NCBI GenBank assembly: GCA_020073705.1
Contig: JAIQES010000034.1
Coordinates: forward strand, 1 to 46,767
Direction of reading: 5' to 3'
DNA length: 46,767 nucleotides
Source of the DNA: Terriglobia bacterium
GTDB lineage: Bacteria > Acidobacteriota > Terriglobia > Acidiferrales > UBA7541
The number at the start of each line of letters is the position of its first letter. Within the stretch, counting starts at the first letter, position 1. A program made the position numbers and the translations under genes. Below the pieces are notes generated by a model, which saw only the letters and a program-made list of their open reading frames with translations, did no database searches and was not told where the DNA came from. Positions 17,515 through 25,320 of the stretch are shown one piece after another.

Positions 17515-18688
17515 GTTTGTCATGCCACAGCTCGGGGCGGACATGAGTGCCGGAAAACTCTTGGGCTGGCGCAAGAGAGTTGGAGACCGGGTGCAGCGGG
17601 GTGAAATCATCGCGGACGTAGAAACTGACAAGGCAGATATCGAGGTCGAAGTCTTCGCCGTCGGAGTGATTGAAAAGATACTCATTCGGCCGGGAGAAAA
17701 GGTCCCCGTTGGAACCGTCCTGGCGATTATCCAGGAAGAAGGAAGACCCGCAGAGGCCGAAACTCCTTCAGCGCCGCAAGCGATGCGCGGTGAGCCGCCT
17801 CCAGCCGCAGCCGCGGTTCCCGTGCGTCCTATCCCAGTACGGCCGTCTGTGCTCACACCAGGGACTCCCCGACTGCATATCTCTCCTGTTGCGAAGAAAC
17901 TCGCGGCCGACCTTGGGATCAACCCTGCTTCTATCGCAGGGACAGGCCCCGGAGGCCGTGTCACGCTGGAAGATGTCCAGAAAGCAGCGCAAATCCAGCC
18001 GACGCCTGTCGCGGAACCGGATCGACGGGCTCGAATGCGGCAAGCAATCGCCGCCGCGATGGCAAGATCCAAGCGTGAAATCCCGCACTATTACTTGAGC
18101 ACAACGATCGACCTGAGCCGGGCCATGGAGTGGCTAAATCAGGAAAATCTCAAGCGCTCTGTCGAGGATCGGCTTGTCTACGGTGTGCTCCTCATCAAGG
18201 CGGTGGCTTTGGCCCTGCGTCAAGTTCCGGAGCTGAATTCCATCTGGAGTGGCGAAAAGGCGCTTCCGTGTCCTGATGTGCACGTAGGAGTGGCAATTTC
18301 GCTGAGAGGCGGCGGCCTTATCGCGCCAGCATTGCACCATACGGATCGCCAGACCCTTGATGAGCTCATGAAAAACTTTCGTGATCTAGTTCAGCGGGCG
18401 CGCGCGGGTTCTCTTCGGAGTTCGGAACTCAGTGACCCGACTGTCACGGTTACAAGTCTCGGAGAACAAGGGGTAGAAGCCGTCTTTGGCATCATATACC
18501 CTCCCCAAGTCGCACTGGTGGGCTTCGGCAAGGTCGTTGAGCGTCCCTGGTCGGCAGAAGGACAAATCGTCTCCCGGCCAGTCATCACAGCCACACTTTC
18601 CGCGGACCATCGTGTGAGCGACGGACACCGCGGGGGGCTTTTTCTCTCTGCCGTGGATCGCTGCCTCCAGGAAGCCGAGAAGCTATGA
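17507..18688 (+). CDS. pdhC: 2-oxoacid dehydrogenase E2, dihydrolipoamide acyltransferase
   Basis: A 393-residue E2. One lipoyl domain (1-78) carries the lipoylated Lys42 in [11 protein letters not shown] Pro/Ala-rich linker follows. The peripheral subunit-binding domain (about 123-160) includes [14 protein letters not shown] and [13 protein letters not shown]. The catalytic acyltransferase domain ends in [11 protein letters not shown], with catalytic His368 and Asp372. It transfers the acetyl group to CoA. ATG 17507 is used because the lipoyl domain starts there; the longer upstream frame is the antisense-phase shadow of E1-beta. No E3 (lipoamide dehydrogenase) follows, so E3 must be encoded elsewhere. 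Its stop overlaps the ACP start (ATGA). Confidence 0.93.
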   Translation: MAEFVMPQLGADMSAGKLLGWRKRVGDRVQRGEIIADVETDKADIEVEVFAVGVIEKILIRPGEKVPVGTVLAIIQEEGRPAEAETPSAPQAMRGEPPPAAAAVPVRPIPVRPSVLTPGTPRLHISPVAKKLAADLGINPASIAGTGPGGRVTLEDVQKAAQIQPTPVAEPDRRARMRQAIAAAMARSKREIPHYYLSTTIDLSRAMEWLNQENLKRSVEDRLVYGVLLIKAVALALRQVPELNSIWSGEKALPCPDVHVGVAISLRGGGLIAPALHHTDRQTLDELMKNFRDLVQRARAGSLRSSELSDPTVTVTSLGEQGVEAVFGIIYPPQVALVGFGKVVERPWSAEGQIVSRPVITATLSADHRVSDGHRGGLFLSAVDRCLQEAEKL

Positions 18689-18936
18689 CGAAAGACAAAA
18701 TCAGAGAAACCGTTCTTCGCGCGCTTGGCGGGGTTGCGCCAGAAGCGGACTTGTCGCAGATCAAGCCCGATCTCAGAATCCGCGATCAGTTGGACATTGA
18801 TTCCATGGACTTGTTGAATTTTGTAATCGGGCTGCACAAGGAATTGAAAGTTGACATTCCCGAGGCGGACTATCCCAGGCTCGCCACGCTGGACGGTTGC
18901 ATCGAGTATCTCGCATCGCTTCGGGACCTTCGGTAG
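18685..18936 (+). CDS. Acyl carrier protein
   Basis: An 83-residue four-helix carrier protein. [10 protein letters not shown] contains Ser40, the site for 4'-phosphopantetheine, in the DS(L/M) motif. It is acidic overall, of normal length, and overlaps the E2 stop by four bases, so translation is coupled. A dedicated ACP in a pyruvate dehydrogenase operon is unusual. It might serve octanoyl/lipoyl assembly for the E2 lipoyl domain, or have worked with the acyltransferase whose remains follow downstream. The specific partner is inference. Confidence 0.88.
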   Translation: MTKDKIRETVLRALGGVAPEADLSQIKPDLRIRDQLDIDSMDLLNFVIGLHKELKVDIPEADYPRLATLDGCIEYLASLRDLR

Positions 18937-19271
18937 TCCATTGCAGTTCCAGTGGTCCCGATGTTGATCCGTCCCGCTGTTGCCGAGACGTCCCGGCAGC
19001 GTTCGACGGCATGTTCGGTGTCTGGCCACGCAATCGCGCCCTCCGTTGGAGCGCTTTTCTTCCGTGGAAGCGCACCCGGGTGCACCTTCGCTTCGGCCAA
19101 GTGCTCTCACCACCGGCTGCTCCAGCCCCTGGCGCTTCTGCTGCACAGCTCGAAGCGCACTATGCGCGCTTTGCGGAGCATTTGCGAAAGGCCGTTGAGG
19201 AAATGCAACTTGCCCTCCGGCGCGAATCCGCAGCAGCGTCTGTAGAATCGCGTGCCGCTCCACACAGATAG
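18937..19271 (+). pseudogene. Possible remnant of a PlsC-type acyltransferase C-terminus
   Basis: One frame just after the ACP reads VPMLIRPAVAET, resembling the PVVPVLIRG strand of lysophospholipid acyltransferases. After a frame change, another reads WPRNRALRWSAF, then RVHLRFGQVLSPP and a helical tail LEAHYARFAEHLRKAVEEM, resembling the family C-terminus (RVxxxFGxPI then a helix). No N-terminal HxxxxD motif is present. The pieces suggest a decayed end of an acyltransferase that once used the adjacent ACP. The resemblance is modest; it may be chance. Confidence 0.35.
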
Positions 19272-19337
19272 CGGACTAGACTGATCTCTTAATATTCTCA
19301 AGCTAAATGTGAGAAATCATTAGCTACGAGCGTCCAT

Positions 19338-20246
19338 TCATCGGGTCCCTTCATCCCATGATGAAAGAAAGGATTTTTGGAGCAGCGGCGCTGTCGAAAG
19401 GACAGTAATGCTTGTTGCTTCGATGTCTGTGCGCAGGGGGACTGTGTCAGCGCAGAATATGTGTTTTACCCGGAGCGACCATAATTTTGTCCAATTTGTC
19501 CCCGTAAACAGACCGTGTGTGACTAGAATGTAGATCTCTTCGACGTTGGCTTCCGTAAGCTTTTCACAGGCAGAAACGAGGGTCCCGCCAGTATCGAGCA
19601 TGTCGTCGATGATCACGACTCTGGAACCTACTTTGCCAATCGGACCGTGATGGATTATCCCTTTCTCAGTCCGGCTTTTCTCAAAGTATGGTGTATCCGA
19701 AATCGGCATTCCTGCCGCGGCTTTGACTGCTTCACAACGCCGAATTGCCCCATTGTCCGGAGCCACGATGGTTGCGTCGGTTAGCCGTTGTTTTCTTATG
19801 GCCGTCCCAAAGATACCAGCCGTGGAAAGGGAGATGAGGGGCAGGGGGAACAATTGTTTGTCGCGTTCGCTGTGTACGTCCACCGTGAGGACCTGATCAA
19901 ATCCGGAGATTCTCAGCAGAGACCCAATCCAGGCGGTTGCCAAGCTTTCTCCGGGCTTGTCTTTGTCCTGCCGGCTGTAGGCAAGATAAGGAAGAATGGC
20001 TGTCAGCTTCTCCGCTCCCTCTTTCTTAAGCGTGTGGGCAAGCAATAGGATAGACAACGCCTGCTCGTCCGGAGGAGCAATTGAACCGAGAATGAAGCAG
20101 TGCTCGCCGGAGACGGGCCCATGTGTAATGGCGTACAATTCCTGGTTGTCGTACCGAGCGATCGTAAATTGCCCCAGGCGGAGAAAAGGAACGGTCTGCA
20201 GCTGGCGCGCGATATGTCCATAATCCGGAAAGCTAAAGAGGATCAT
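19338..20246 (-). CDS. prs: Ribose-phosphate pyrophosphokinase (PRPP synthetase)
   Basis: A 302-residue enzyme making PRPP from ribose 5-phosphate and ATP. The PRPP-binding loop VVIIDDMLDTGGTLVSAC is clear. LPYLAYSRQDKDKPGES corresponds to the ATP flexible loop, and VLTVDVHSER to the catalytic His region. The DKxKPGES wording and the absence of the usual DLHAxQIQGFF make it look closer to archaeal-type (class III) synthetases than to housekeeping bacterial Prs. That suggests a second, stress-linked isozyme, possibly without ADP/Pi regulation. It lies 62 bp downstream of the hibernation-factor gene on the same strand and can feed the PncB reaction encoded at 5545. Confidence 0.9.
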   Translation of the reverse strand: MILFSFPDYGHIARQLQTVPFLRLGQFTIARYDNQELYAITHGPVSGEHCFILGSIAPPDEQALSILLLAHTLKKEGAEKLTAILPYLAYSRQDKDKPGESLATAWIGSLLRISGFDQVLTVDVHSERDKQLFPLPLISLSTAGIFGTAIRKQRLTDATIVAPDNGAIRRCEAVKAAAGMPISDTPYFEKSRTEKGIIHHGPIGKVGSRVVIIDDMLDTGGTLVSACEKLTEANVEEIYILVTHGLFTGTNWTKLWSLRVKHIFCADTVPLRTDIEATSITVLSTAPLLQKSFLSSWDEGTR

Positions 20247-20308
20247 GATTGTTTAAGCTCGTGGCGCATGTGCTGTTTCACAAACCCACGTTCCCGACTG
20301 AAATACAA

Positions 20309-20959
20309 TCAGCCCGCAGAGGCTGCCGCCGGTCGAGGCGCCCGGCGAATGCCGTGCCTGCCAATGATCCGCACCGTGCTTGCTTGAGGGCCCTTTTCTC
20401 CTTGTTCCTCCACAAAGCTCACGGTTGTCCCAACTCTTAAGCGACGGAAGGCTTGATTAAGAACACTGTCTTTATGAAAATAAATCTCTCGCCCATCATC
20501 GGTCACAAAAAAACCGTAGCCTTCATCCCTGAGAAGTTTGCTGACGCGCGCCTCGGGAAGCGGTTCATGACTCTTGACATCACCGCGCTGGCGGCGAGAG
20601 AAGTCCTGTAAACGCCGGCCTGCGGCTTTGAACGCATCATGAATCGCCAGACGAAGACTCTTGTGCGGGGTTTCTACTTCCAAACGCTTCGAAACCTCCG
20701 CTTCGCCTGCCCTCCGGGTCCAATTACTTAGGTTTGGCTCACGTTTTATCACAATTTCTTTGCCGGGTAAGATTAGGTCAATACGAACATGATACAGTTT
20801 GCCTTTCCTGTGGTGACCATGCGGGATCTCAACAGCCACATGACAACCCATAATCTGGTTGTAGAAGGTATCGAGCTTTGCTGCCTCCTCGCCGATCCAT
20901 TCCTCCACGATCCGCGACGATTCCATATTCCGAAATGTGATTTGTAGCGGAAGTTTCAT
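20309..20959 (-). CDS. Ribosome hibernation factor (HPF/RaiA domain) fused to a cold-shock domain
   Basis: A 216-residue two-domain protein. Residues 1-115 match the HPF/RaiA fold: KLPLQITFRNMESS, a helix VEEWIGEEAAKLDTF, then HVRIDLILPGKEIVI. Residues 148-205 form a cold-shock domain with EGYGFFV (RNP1-like) and REIYFHKDSV (RNP2-like). HPF domains sit at the 30S decoding centre and silence ribosomes in starvation; the CSD may grip mRNA or rRNA. ATG 20959 is preferred over ATG 20965 because AAGGAG is seven bases upstream of the former and only one upstream of the latter. PRPP synthetase follows 62 bp later. Confidence 0.9.
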   Translation of the reverse strand: MKLPLQITFRNMESSRIVEEWIGEEAAKLDTFYNQIMGCHVAVEIPHGHHRKGKLYHVRIDLILPGKEIVIKREPNLSNWTRRAGEAEVSKRLEVETPHKSLRLAIHDAFKAAGRRLQDFSRRQRGDVKSHEPLPEARVSKLLRDEGYGFFVTDDGREIYFHKDSVLNQAFRRLRVGTTVSFVEEQGEKGPQASTVRIIGRHGIRRAPRPAAASAG

Positions 20960-21107
20960 GGCCATACTCCTTAAGTGAATTCTTGTACTGCCCAGATCCC
21001 GCGGGATCACCCGGCCTGCCAGGAGCAATTGTTCGTGGCCAAAGTGTCCTCAGCGCAGCTTCGCGAACCGTTGCTGAATGTTCATGTTCTCCGCCTCATG
21101 AGCCGGG

Positions 21108-21392
21108 TCAGTCACCACCGTTCTCTCGAACCGTCGCCTGCTGGCTGCTCCTCGGTTTCCCCAGGATTGCCATGGGGCGCTCGCGCCAGACCTCATCTTC
21201 GTGATACTTCAAAGTGTAGATATGCAGCAAACGCCACCCTTCCTGGAGCAGGCGGTTTACCTCCTCCCGACCGCGCGCCTCCAGGTTGTGCCCTGTAAGC
21301 TCGATGATATCCAGTTGCCACAGGGGAAGCGTTTCGACCACACTGAGCGGTGCTTTGTCCGACTCTTTCCTACGCTTTTGTCTCTCGACCAT
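21108..21392 (-). CDS. Hypothetical protein (94 aa)
   Basis: ATG 21392 is preceded by GGGAGG at three-base spacing, and the frame encodes MVERQKRRKESDKAPL followed by a compact domain with LEARGREEVNRLLQEGWRLLHIYTLKY. The helix-turn-strand with EGWRLLHI resembles small DUF4177-like domains, but I do not claim that family. The same frame stays open upstream to about 21780, with a TTG at 21695, so a longer protein is possible. It lies within the leftward stress cluster, between ybaK and the hibernation factor. Function unknown. Confidence 0.55.
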   Translation of the reverse strand: MVERQKRRKESDKAPLSVVETLPLWQLDIIELTGHNLEARGREEVNRLLQEGWRLLHIYTLKYHEDEVWRERPMAILGKPRSSQQATVRENGGD

Positions 21393-21795
21393 ATGCCTCC
21401 CAGATCCCGCAAGGGAATTTGATTTCACCTTGAGAGACTTCTCTGAAGCCACTAGAGTGAGAAGCTGAATAGCACAATTCCGAACTCCAGCATACCGACG
21501 ATATCCCACACAACCAAGGACAAGCCGTTCCTCAAGCAGGCCGCTGAACCAGATGCTCTCCATGTTGGGATTGAATTTCACGCGAACCTGCTCATCCAGC
21601 CTGGGTAGGGTAAATAATAGAAGTTCATGCCCACAGCGCCAGCCCGTTCCTCCAGAACTGAGATCGAGCACTGGCTGGAGATCTGCGCGATGCAAGCAGC
21701 GGCGATAATACCGAGCATATTGAGGGCGCCTTTCGCGTTCGAGTTGTGAAATTAAATTAGTTCGTCTGCGTAAACCGCATCATCAGGGATCTTTT
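21393..21795 (-). other. Gap between ybaK and the 94-aa gene; open frame without a convincing start
   Basis: This 403 bp gap has no recognised gene, but the minus-strand frame of the downstream gene is free of stops to about 21780. Its translation (for example RVKFNPNMESIWFSGLLEE, then CVGYRRYAG) looks protein-like, not random. No ATG/GTG with a ribosome-binding site is visible there. It may be a 5' part of the downstream gene using TTG 21695, or a decayed gene. No promoter, terminator or RNA gene was recognised. Confidence 0.35.
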
Positions 21796-22323
21796 CTATT
21801 TGCCGCCTCCTTCCTCGAAGGGTACAAGGTCTGCCATGGCCTTCTCCCCCGCAATTTCGCCCCTCTCCGCAAACGAACAGATGCGGGGTATTGCCAGACG
21901 CACCAAATCTGCATAGCGCATCCGGATGCTCTCGGTAAGAGTCCCCGCACAGAAGATGATCTCCGGATTCTCAGAGAGGGCATCATCTAAGTAAACCGGC
22001 AGTCCATAGACTTCACCGAACGGCGGGACAGCCCCCGGCTGGCAATCGGGGAAGAGTTTGTGACATTCTTGTTCTCCGACAAGTTCAACTGGTGCTCCCA
22101 CCACAACCGCAAGTTTTTCCAGATTGATGTGGTAGGAACCCGGGAGCACCGCGAGTAAGAAACGTTTCCCGGCTCGGAGAACCACCGTCTTTGCTACCTC
22201 TTTTCCAGGGAGGTGAAGGAGGGAAGCGGCGTACTGCGAACTCCGTGCGGGCACATGGGAAACCAGAGAGTATTTGATATGCGTTTTCTCAAGGTACGTC
22301 CTCAGACCGATTGGCATTGTCAT
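21796..22323 (-). CDS. YbaK/EbsC-family aminoacyl-tRNA deacylase
   Basis: A 175-residue member of the YbaK/ProX/EbsC family, which hydrolyses mischarged aminoacyl-tRNAs. Visible features are YSLVSHVPARSSQYAA at the N-terminus, GKEVAKTVVLR with the conserved Lys used in catalysis, AVLPGSYHINLEKLA, and PFGEVYGLPVYLDDAL with the family GxxxPF-like segment. ATG 22323 is chosen because GAGG lies seven bases upstream; TTG 22329 is an in-frame alternative. It sits 51 bp after the basic-acidic protein in the leftward cluster that continues to the hibernation factor. A link to translational fidelity under starvation is plausible but inferred. Confidence 0.9.
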   Translation of the reverse strand: MTMPIGLRTYLEKTHIKYSLVSHVPARSSQYAASLLHLPGKEVAKTVVLRAGKRFLLAVLPGSYHINLEKLAVVVGAPVELVGEQECHKLFPDCQPGAVPPFGEVYGLPVYLDDALSENPEIIFCAGTLTESIRMRYADLVRLAIPRICSFAERGEIAGEKAMADLVPFEEGGGK

Positions 22324-22374
22324 TATCAATCCTCGAAAGCCTTCACGTTGCTGCTACGGCTACGATTCGGCTGA

Positions 22375-22683
22375 CTATACAACTTCTTCCTCAGTTTCTT
22401 CCGGCACAACTTCCGCCTCGTCGGCGTTCGCTTCGGTGTTTAACACCCCGACTTCGAATACTTCGATCACATCTACAATGGCCTCTCTGTCTGCATCCGT
22501 GACTTCGGGCAGGCTTCTTAAAGCGCCCGCGTTCGATCCGAGCTCCTTTGGTTCAACTACCGCCTTCCTGGTGGGCTTCCTCTTGCGTGCAACTGTCTTC
22601 TTGCGCATCGGTTTCCTGAGCACCGTCTGTCTTCTTAGTCTGGCTACCTTGTTTTTGTTCTTTCGGTTCGCTTTCTTTTTCAT
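22375..22683 (-). CDS. Small bipolar protein: Lys/Arg-rich N-terminus, acidic C-terminus
   Basis: A 102-residue protein of striking charge layout. Residues 1-45 are almost entirely Lys, Arg, Asn, Thr and Val (MKKKANRKNKNKVARLRR, then RKKTVARKRKPTRK). Residues 46-85 look like a short helical domain (EVTDADREAIVDVIEVFEVG), and the end is acidic (ADEAEVVPEETEEEVV). ATG 22683 follows GAGG at eight-base spacing; the longer upstream frame has no family-like sequence. The basic arm resembles nucleic-acid-binding tails of histone-like or ribosome-associated proteins. It is first gene of the leftward cluster behind the operator at 22815. I know no named family. Confidence 0.6.
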   Translation of the reverse strand: MKKKANRKNKNKVARLRRQTVLRKPMRKKTVARKRKPTRKAVVEPKELGSNAGALRSLPEVTDADREAIVDVIEVFEVGVLNTEANADEAEVVPEETEEEVV

Positions 22684-22814
22684 GTGTGTCGTACCTCGCA
22701 TTCTTGTCGGCGTTAGAATCTTGCAATGCCGCGCTTGGTGCGCAAACGCGCCACGAACACGACAACGTATAGAAGATTGTCTGCCGGGCAGCGATGACGG
22801 AGCGCACACCTCCT

Positions 22815-22830
22815 TGTGATTGAAATCACA
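22815..22830. promoter_or_regulatory. CRP/FNR-type operator between the hibernation cluster and the ACT gene
   Basis: TGTGATTGAAATCACA is a perfect TGTGA-N6-TCACA with the longer half-site TGTGATT/AATCACA. Rightward, TGCTAGCCT gives an extended -10 whose hexamer (22853-22858) starts 30.5 bp from the centre, class II geometry. Leftward, a TATACG hexamer (22766-22771) is 51.5 bp away, close to class I geometry. One site could activate both directions. Confidence 0.75.
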
Positions 22831-22878
22831 TTCGGGAAGAGTCCAGTTCTGCTAGCCTGGCGTCAAGAGGTAACGACA

Positions 22879-23292
22879 ATGCCCATGGCAAAGCGGCTTA
22901 CCGTCTCTCGGAAGGCAAAACAACTTAGCGTCACATGCGAGGATCGGCCTGGGACATTAGCCCGGCTCGCGACAGTGCTGGGCGATTCAAAAGTGGATAT
23001 TGTGGCGATGACCTGCGCGCCGTTTGGTGTGCAGGGTACTGTCCGAATCGTCGTGGACGATGTGAATCGGGCAAGGAAGGTGCTGGACCGTGAGCATCTT
23101 CCCTATACAGAACAGGACGTGCTCCAGGTCGAGTTACCGAATTTACCCGGATGCCTGGGAGAGTTTGCTGGAAAACTGGCCAAACAAGGTATCAACATCA
23201 CGACAGCCTACGGGACCGCTGCAAAGGGGTGCAAGAAGGCCACCGTCATTCTCAAAGTATCTGATTTGGACAAGGCCGCTCGTATCCGTTAG
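22879..23292 (+). CDS. Tandem ACT-domain protein
   Basis: A 137-residue protein made of two ACT modules. The first has CEDRPGTLARLATVLGDSKVD; the second has LPNLPGCLGEFAGKLAKQGIN. Each shows the beta-alpha-beta pattern with the ligand-contacting Pro-Gly turn. No catalytic domain is attached. Stand-alone ACT proteins sense amino acids and act as regulators. ATG 22879 follows AGAGG at eight-base spacing, about 50 bp behind a perfect CRP/FNR-type operator. It converges on the sigma-factor gene. The effector and target are unknown; a role in sensing amino-acid starvation fits its neighbours. Confidence 0.88.
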   Translation: MPMAKRLTVSRKAKQLSVTCEDRPGTLARLATVLGDSKVDIVAMTCAPFGVQGTVRIVVDDVNRARKVLDREHLPYTEQDVLQVELPNLPGCLGEFAGKLAKQGINITTAYGTAAKGCKKATVILKVSDLDKAARIR

Positions 23293-23361
23293 CTGCTGAA
23301 CGGAACACAGATGGCTAATTTCTGACTCGGTTGATTCTTCATTCGTCCAGGGGGCGAATCC

Positions 23362-24867
23362 TCAGCAGGCCCGCCGAAGGAAAGAACGCGCTGCGTCCGA
23401 ATTCGGGGCCGCGTGCAGATTGCGAAGAGCCTCATTTTCGATCTGGCGAGCGCGCTCGCGAGTAACACCGATCGACTGGCCGACTTCCTCAAGCGTGTGC
23501 TCCTCGCCGTCTTCGAGTTGGAAGCGCATCTTGATGACTTTTTCCTCGCGCGGCGTGAGCGTCTTCAGCATCATGGCCGTGTGCTCCTTTAGATCCATGT
23601 CCATCACAGAATCCGAGGGAGACATAGCTGACTTATCTTCGATTAACTCGGCCAGATGGGACTCCTCATCTGCACCGATCGGGATTTCAAGTGAAATAGG
23701 CTCCTGTGCAATCTTCATCAAGCTGCGCACCTTCGCCGCAGAGAGCCCCATCCGCTTGGCGATCTCCTGGGGAGAAGGCTCACGTCCCAGTTTGCGGACC
23801 AGTTCGCGATTCGCGCGCATTAGATTGTTGATTGTGTCGACCATGTGCACAGGGAGTCGAATGGTACGGCCTTGGTCGGCAATGGCGCGCGTGACGCCCT
23901 GGCGGATCCACCAGGTCGCGTAAGTCGAAAACTTATAGCCGCGGCGCCAGTCAAATTTCTCGACAGCTCTCATCAAACCAATGTTACCTTCCTGGATCAA
24001 GTCGAGAAATGGCAGCCCACGGTTCATGTAGCGCTTCGCAATCGACACGACCAGCCGCAAGTTGGCCTCCGTCAGTTCCTTCTTCGCCTGTTCGGTTTCG
24101 GCCTCACCTTTCGAAATGAGCTGAAGCGTTCGCTTCAACTCAACGATGCTGACCTCGCTTACTTTGTCGATCCCCATCGAGCCGTTACGGCGAGAACGCG
24201 GCCCTTTGCGCTGTTCACGGTCCAGTGCGAAAGATTGTTGACTGGCCGACCGGAGCGCCTGGAGAAGGCGTTTTCTCTCAGAAAGCTTAAAGTCGATCGA
24301 CCGCACCAGTCTAGACATTCTGATCCGCGTCCGCGCGAGCCGAACCTTTGCGCGCAAATAGGCGCCAGTCTTCGGCTGCGGCATGCCCTTCAATCTCTCT
24401 GCTTGTCTGATCGCGACCTTATAGAGTTTGCCGATTTGAGTAATGGTTTCGAGAGTCCGTTTGATTTCAATGTTCGCTTCAGCCTGGTCGTTTGCATCCA
24501 TCTCAACGATTTGCTTGATGGACCGCATTTCACGGCGAAGGGCGTCTCCGACCACCATAAGTTCCCTCAATATCACAGGGGAACGGGAAATTGCCTTGAG
24601 CACGCGTGTCTCGCCGCGCTCGATCCGTTTGGCAAGGATTACTTCGCCCTCGCGCGTCAGAAGCGGGACAGCGCCCATTTCGCGGAGGTAAGCCCGCACG
24701 GGCTCAGGCGTATCCTCGACCCCGGGTGTCAGATCGAGGTCCGTTTCGTCGAAGGCGTCCCCTCGGTCTTTCATCGAACCACTCGATTCGATTTCCGACA
24801 CGACGGAGCCGCCCTTCCTTTCGGTCGGGACGGCCAGAACATCGGAAGTAAAATCCATCTCTAACAC
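23362..24867 (-). CDS. Primary-type (sigma-70) RNA polymerase sigma factor
   Basis: A 501-residue RpoD-like sigma. Region 1.2 is [16 protein letters not shown]-like ([13 protein letters not shown]). A non-conserved insert of about 130 residues, rich in Arg and Lys, follows. Region 2 has [21 protein letters not shown] and [14 protein letters not shown] with the -10 reading helix, then RTIRLPVHM. Region 4.2 is [24 protein letters not shown] 24867 is used because AAAGG lies eight bases upstream; ATG 24858 is possible. Region 4.2 ends [18 protein letters not shown], differing from the usual RpoD tail, so this may be an alternative primary-like sigma serving the surrounding stress genes and not the housekeeping one. 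No anti-sigma is adjacent. Confidence 0.9.
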   Translation of the reverse strand: MLEMDFTSDVLAVPTERKGGSVVSEIESSGSMKDRGDAFDETDLDLTPGVEDTPEPVRAYLREMGAVPLLTREGEVILAKRIERGETRVLKAISRSPVILRELMVVGDALRREMRSIKQIVEMDANDQAEANIEIKRTLETITQIGKLYKVAIRQAERLKGMPQPKTGAYLRAKVRLARTRIRMSRLVRSIDFKLSERKRLLQALRSASQQSFALDREQRKGPRSRRNGSMGIDKVSEVSIVELKRTLQLISKGEAETEQAKKELTEANLRLVVSIAKRYMNRGLPFLDLIQEGNIGLMRAVEKFDWRRGYKFSTYATWWIRQGVTRAIADQGRTIRLPVHMVDTINNLMRANRELVRKLGREPSPQEIAKRMGLSAAKVRSLMKIAQEPISLEIPIGADEESHLAELIEDKSAMSPSDSVMDMDLKEHTAMMLKTLTPREEKVIKMRFQLEDGEEHTLEEVGQSIGVTRERARQIENEALRNLHAAPNSDAARSFLRRAC

Positions 24868-25238
24868 GATAATTACCTTTCGCTCCTATGACCAAGCGAT
24901 TCGCTATCACTCGATGCGATGCTTTGGTTGTCTTGGCGGCTAACTCTCAATGTATCTATAACTTACAAAAGAGGACAGCGCTATGTGATTCTGAGACTGC
25001 CAAGTATAATCACAATCATTTGATGCGCTATTCAGGCCGGAAGATGCGCTGGTCCTCCATGTTGTGATTTCCGACTCCTTCTCCGGTCGAAGCTGCCACA
25101 AGCTTGATTTTTCTCAAAGATTGTTCGGAATCTTATGTTTTCTATGCTATAGAAGGCGGGGCCTGACCGCGTGCGATTTCCATCCCCAGATCAGGTTGAC
25201 ACCCTTGCGATGCCAACTGATGCCAAGTCACATCTCTT
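24868..25238. other. Intergenic region between the sigma gene and the hyp operon
   Basis: This AT-richer spacer holds divergent control signals rather than genes. Unpaired operator halves TGTGATT occur near 24982 and 25063, AATCACA near 25011, and AGTCACA near 25226. The complete operator begins at 25239. No ORF, RNA gene or terminator was recognised. Confidence 0.5.
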
Positions 25239-25254
25239 GGTGATGCAGGTCACA
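25239..25254 (+). promoter_or_regulatory. CRP/FNR-type operator of the hyp operon
   Basis: GGTGATGCAGGTCACA matches TGTGA-N6-TCACA with one mismatch. GATACT at 25277-25282, close to TATAAT, starts 30.5 bp from the centre, as expected for class II activation. That places a transcript start near 25289, about 280 bp before hypC and just ahead of the frame at 25321. Confidence 0.65.
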
Positions 25255-25320
25255 GAATAGAAAGGGATTGCAACCTGATACTTAGACGGCCGAAGGCGCC
25301 GGGCGCAGGGAGAAAGTATC

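Noticed and set aside
23845-24864. Plus-strand 339-codon frame opposite the sigma factor
   Set aside because: Antisense shadow; His/Arg-rich composition and no domain.
25063-25078. TGTGATTTCCGACTCC as a further operator
   Set aside because: Only the left half-site matches; the right half does not, and no -10 box sits at the expected distance.
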